Below, in pieces: positions 63,689 to 64,000 of a DNA stretch of 64,000 nucleotides. The notes under the pieces are model-generated. The model was given only the letters and a program-made list of their open reading frames with translations, made no database searches and was not told where the DNA came from. The translations under genes and the position numbers were made by a program. Every line of letters starts with the position of its first letter. Within the stretch, counting starts at the first letter, position 1. Source of the stretch: Thermohalobaculum sp951813525 (GTDB lineage: Bacteria; Pseudomonadota; Alphaproteobacteria; Rhodobacterales; Rhodobacteraceae); NCBI GenBank assembly GCA_951813525.2, contig CATOTJ020000002.1, forward strand, positions 1,612,001-1,676,000, in the 5' to 3' direction.

Positions 63689-64000
63689 TCAGTCCCAATC
63701 GGTTGTGAACTCGAAGGTCTTGGTACCCAATGTGATCTTCTTCGGGCGGATCAGTCGAGTGTTACTGTTCTTCGGCCGGTATCCTTCGACCGCGATCTTG
63801 GCGCCGATGGTGAATTCCCTGCCATCAGGGTTCAGCCCAGCGCGCTCCAGATCGAAATCGCTGCCAAGATCAATCACCCAATCCTGACCGTCGACGCGGA
63901 TTTCAACCTCCCAATGCGGAAAACCGTCCATTTCCTCCGAGATCAATCCCTCCAGCTTGATTGGGTTCTCGCGATCCCAGATCATAAGACCATGATGAGC
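63689..64000 (-). CDS. DUF6152-like secreted protein, 5' end outside window
   Basis: The open frame enters from the right edge reading AHHGLMIWDRENPIKLEG and continues to KTFEFTTDWD. AHHG followed by an LxG strand is typical of mature DUF6152 proteins just after their signal peptide, so the true start lies beyond the window. An in-frame ATG at 63985 could also start a 98-aa protein. Function unknown. Confidence 0.65.
   Translation of the reverse strand, partial: AHHGLMIWDRENPIKLEGLISEEMDGFPHWEVEIRVDGQDWVIDLGSDFDLERAGLNPDGREFTIGAKIAVEGYRPKNSNTRLIRPKKITLGTKTFEFTTDWD

Noticed and set aside
1..64000. tRNA, rRNA and CRISPR arrays
   Set aside because: No cloverleaf, rRNA-like conserved block or regularly spaced repeat array was seen by eye on either strand.

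Overview
The window looks like a chromosomal segment of an alphaproteobacterium, most probably in the Rhodobacteraceae/Roseobacter group. The evidence is gene content and style: GC-rich codon usage, a leuA gene followed by mreBCD-mrdA-rodA, an rluD-rpoH pair beside a DUF6476-type membrane protein, DUF502 and DUF6152 genes, a three-gene TRAP transporter, and a CoxMSL-type molybdenum hydroxylase. Taxonomy is inferred from content; no rRNA or tRNA gene was seen. Gene density is high and no gene-free stretch exceeds 300 bases once starts are trimmed.

Layout: 1-1378 the 3' part of leuA. 1474-3866 a membrane class III nucleotide cyclase and a cytoplasmic reductive-dehalogenase-like Fe-S protein. 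4010-9540 the elongasome operon (mreB, mreC, mreD, mrdA, rodA) behind a good sigma-70 promoter. 9592-13638 a GhrA-type reductase, a DUF502 protein, a tiny acidic protein and a peptide-type solute-binding protein. About 13690-13766 a candidate small RNA. 13903-20240 3-hydroxybutyrate dehydrogenase, an arsC-aquaporin pair, a DsbA-like protein, a glutathionyl-hydroquinone reductase and a proline-racemase-family enzyme. 20239-25987 rluD, rpoH, a second reductive-dehalogenase-like protein, a sterol-desaturase-like hydroxylase and a small P-loop protein. 26070-33984 mfd and surface-glycan genes (DegT aminotransferase, TPR glycosyltransferase) plus a secreted PQQ-type sugar dehydrogenase. 34047-42971 two tandem paralogous membrane proteins, hemB, a glycine-zipper protein, a quinone oxidoreductase, a DUF169 protein, a frameshifted CPA1 antiporter, a HisC-like aminotransferase and an LpxR-like outer-membrane protein.

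43239-53559 is a catabolic-looking accessory block: TRAP dctPQM, a Baeyer-Villiger-type flavin monooxygenase, a thioesterase, a MoaD-like protein and a three-subunit Mo/FAD/Fe-S hydroxylase. 53689-57487 is a surface-polysaccharide group (GT2, GT61, epimerase, CmcI-like). It is followed by a small cytochrome c, an IS630-family element with a slippery A7 frameshift site (58180-59340), an ABC-F ATPase, an aminotransferase that appears to have lost an internal segment, an HpaI-type aldolase with a 28-codon ORF overlapping its stop, and the end of a DUF6152-like gene running off the window.

I did not find one clear-cut new multi-gene system. The observations most worth checking are the candidate small RNA at 13690-13766, the two cytoplasmic reductive-dehalogenase-like proteins, the cyclase lacking its base-specifying lysine, the single-base frameshift in the antiporter, the 14-bp tandem repeat that duplicates a start codon in two frames, the hairpin pair between dctP and dctQ, and the tandem FLHS/PTG-GFG membrane paralogs.
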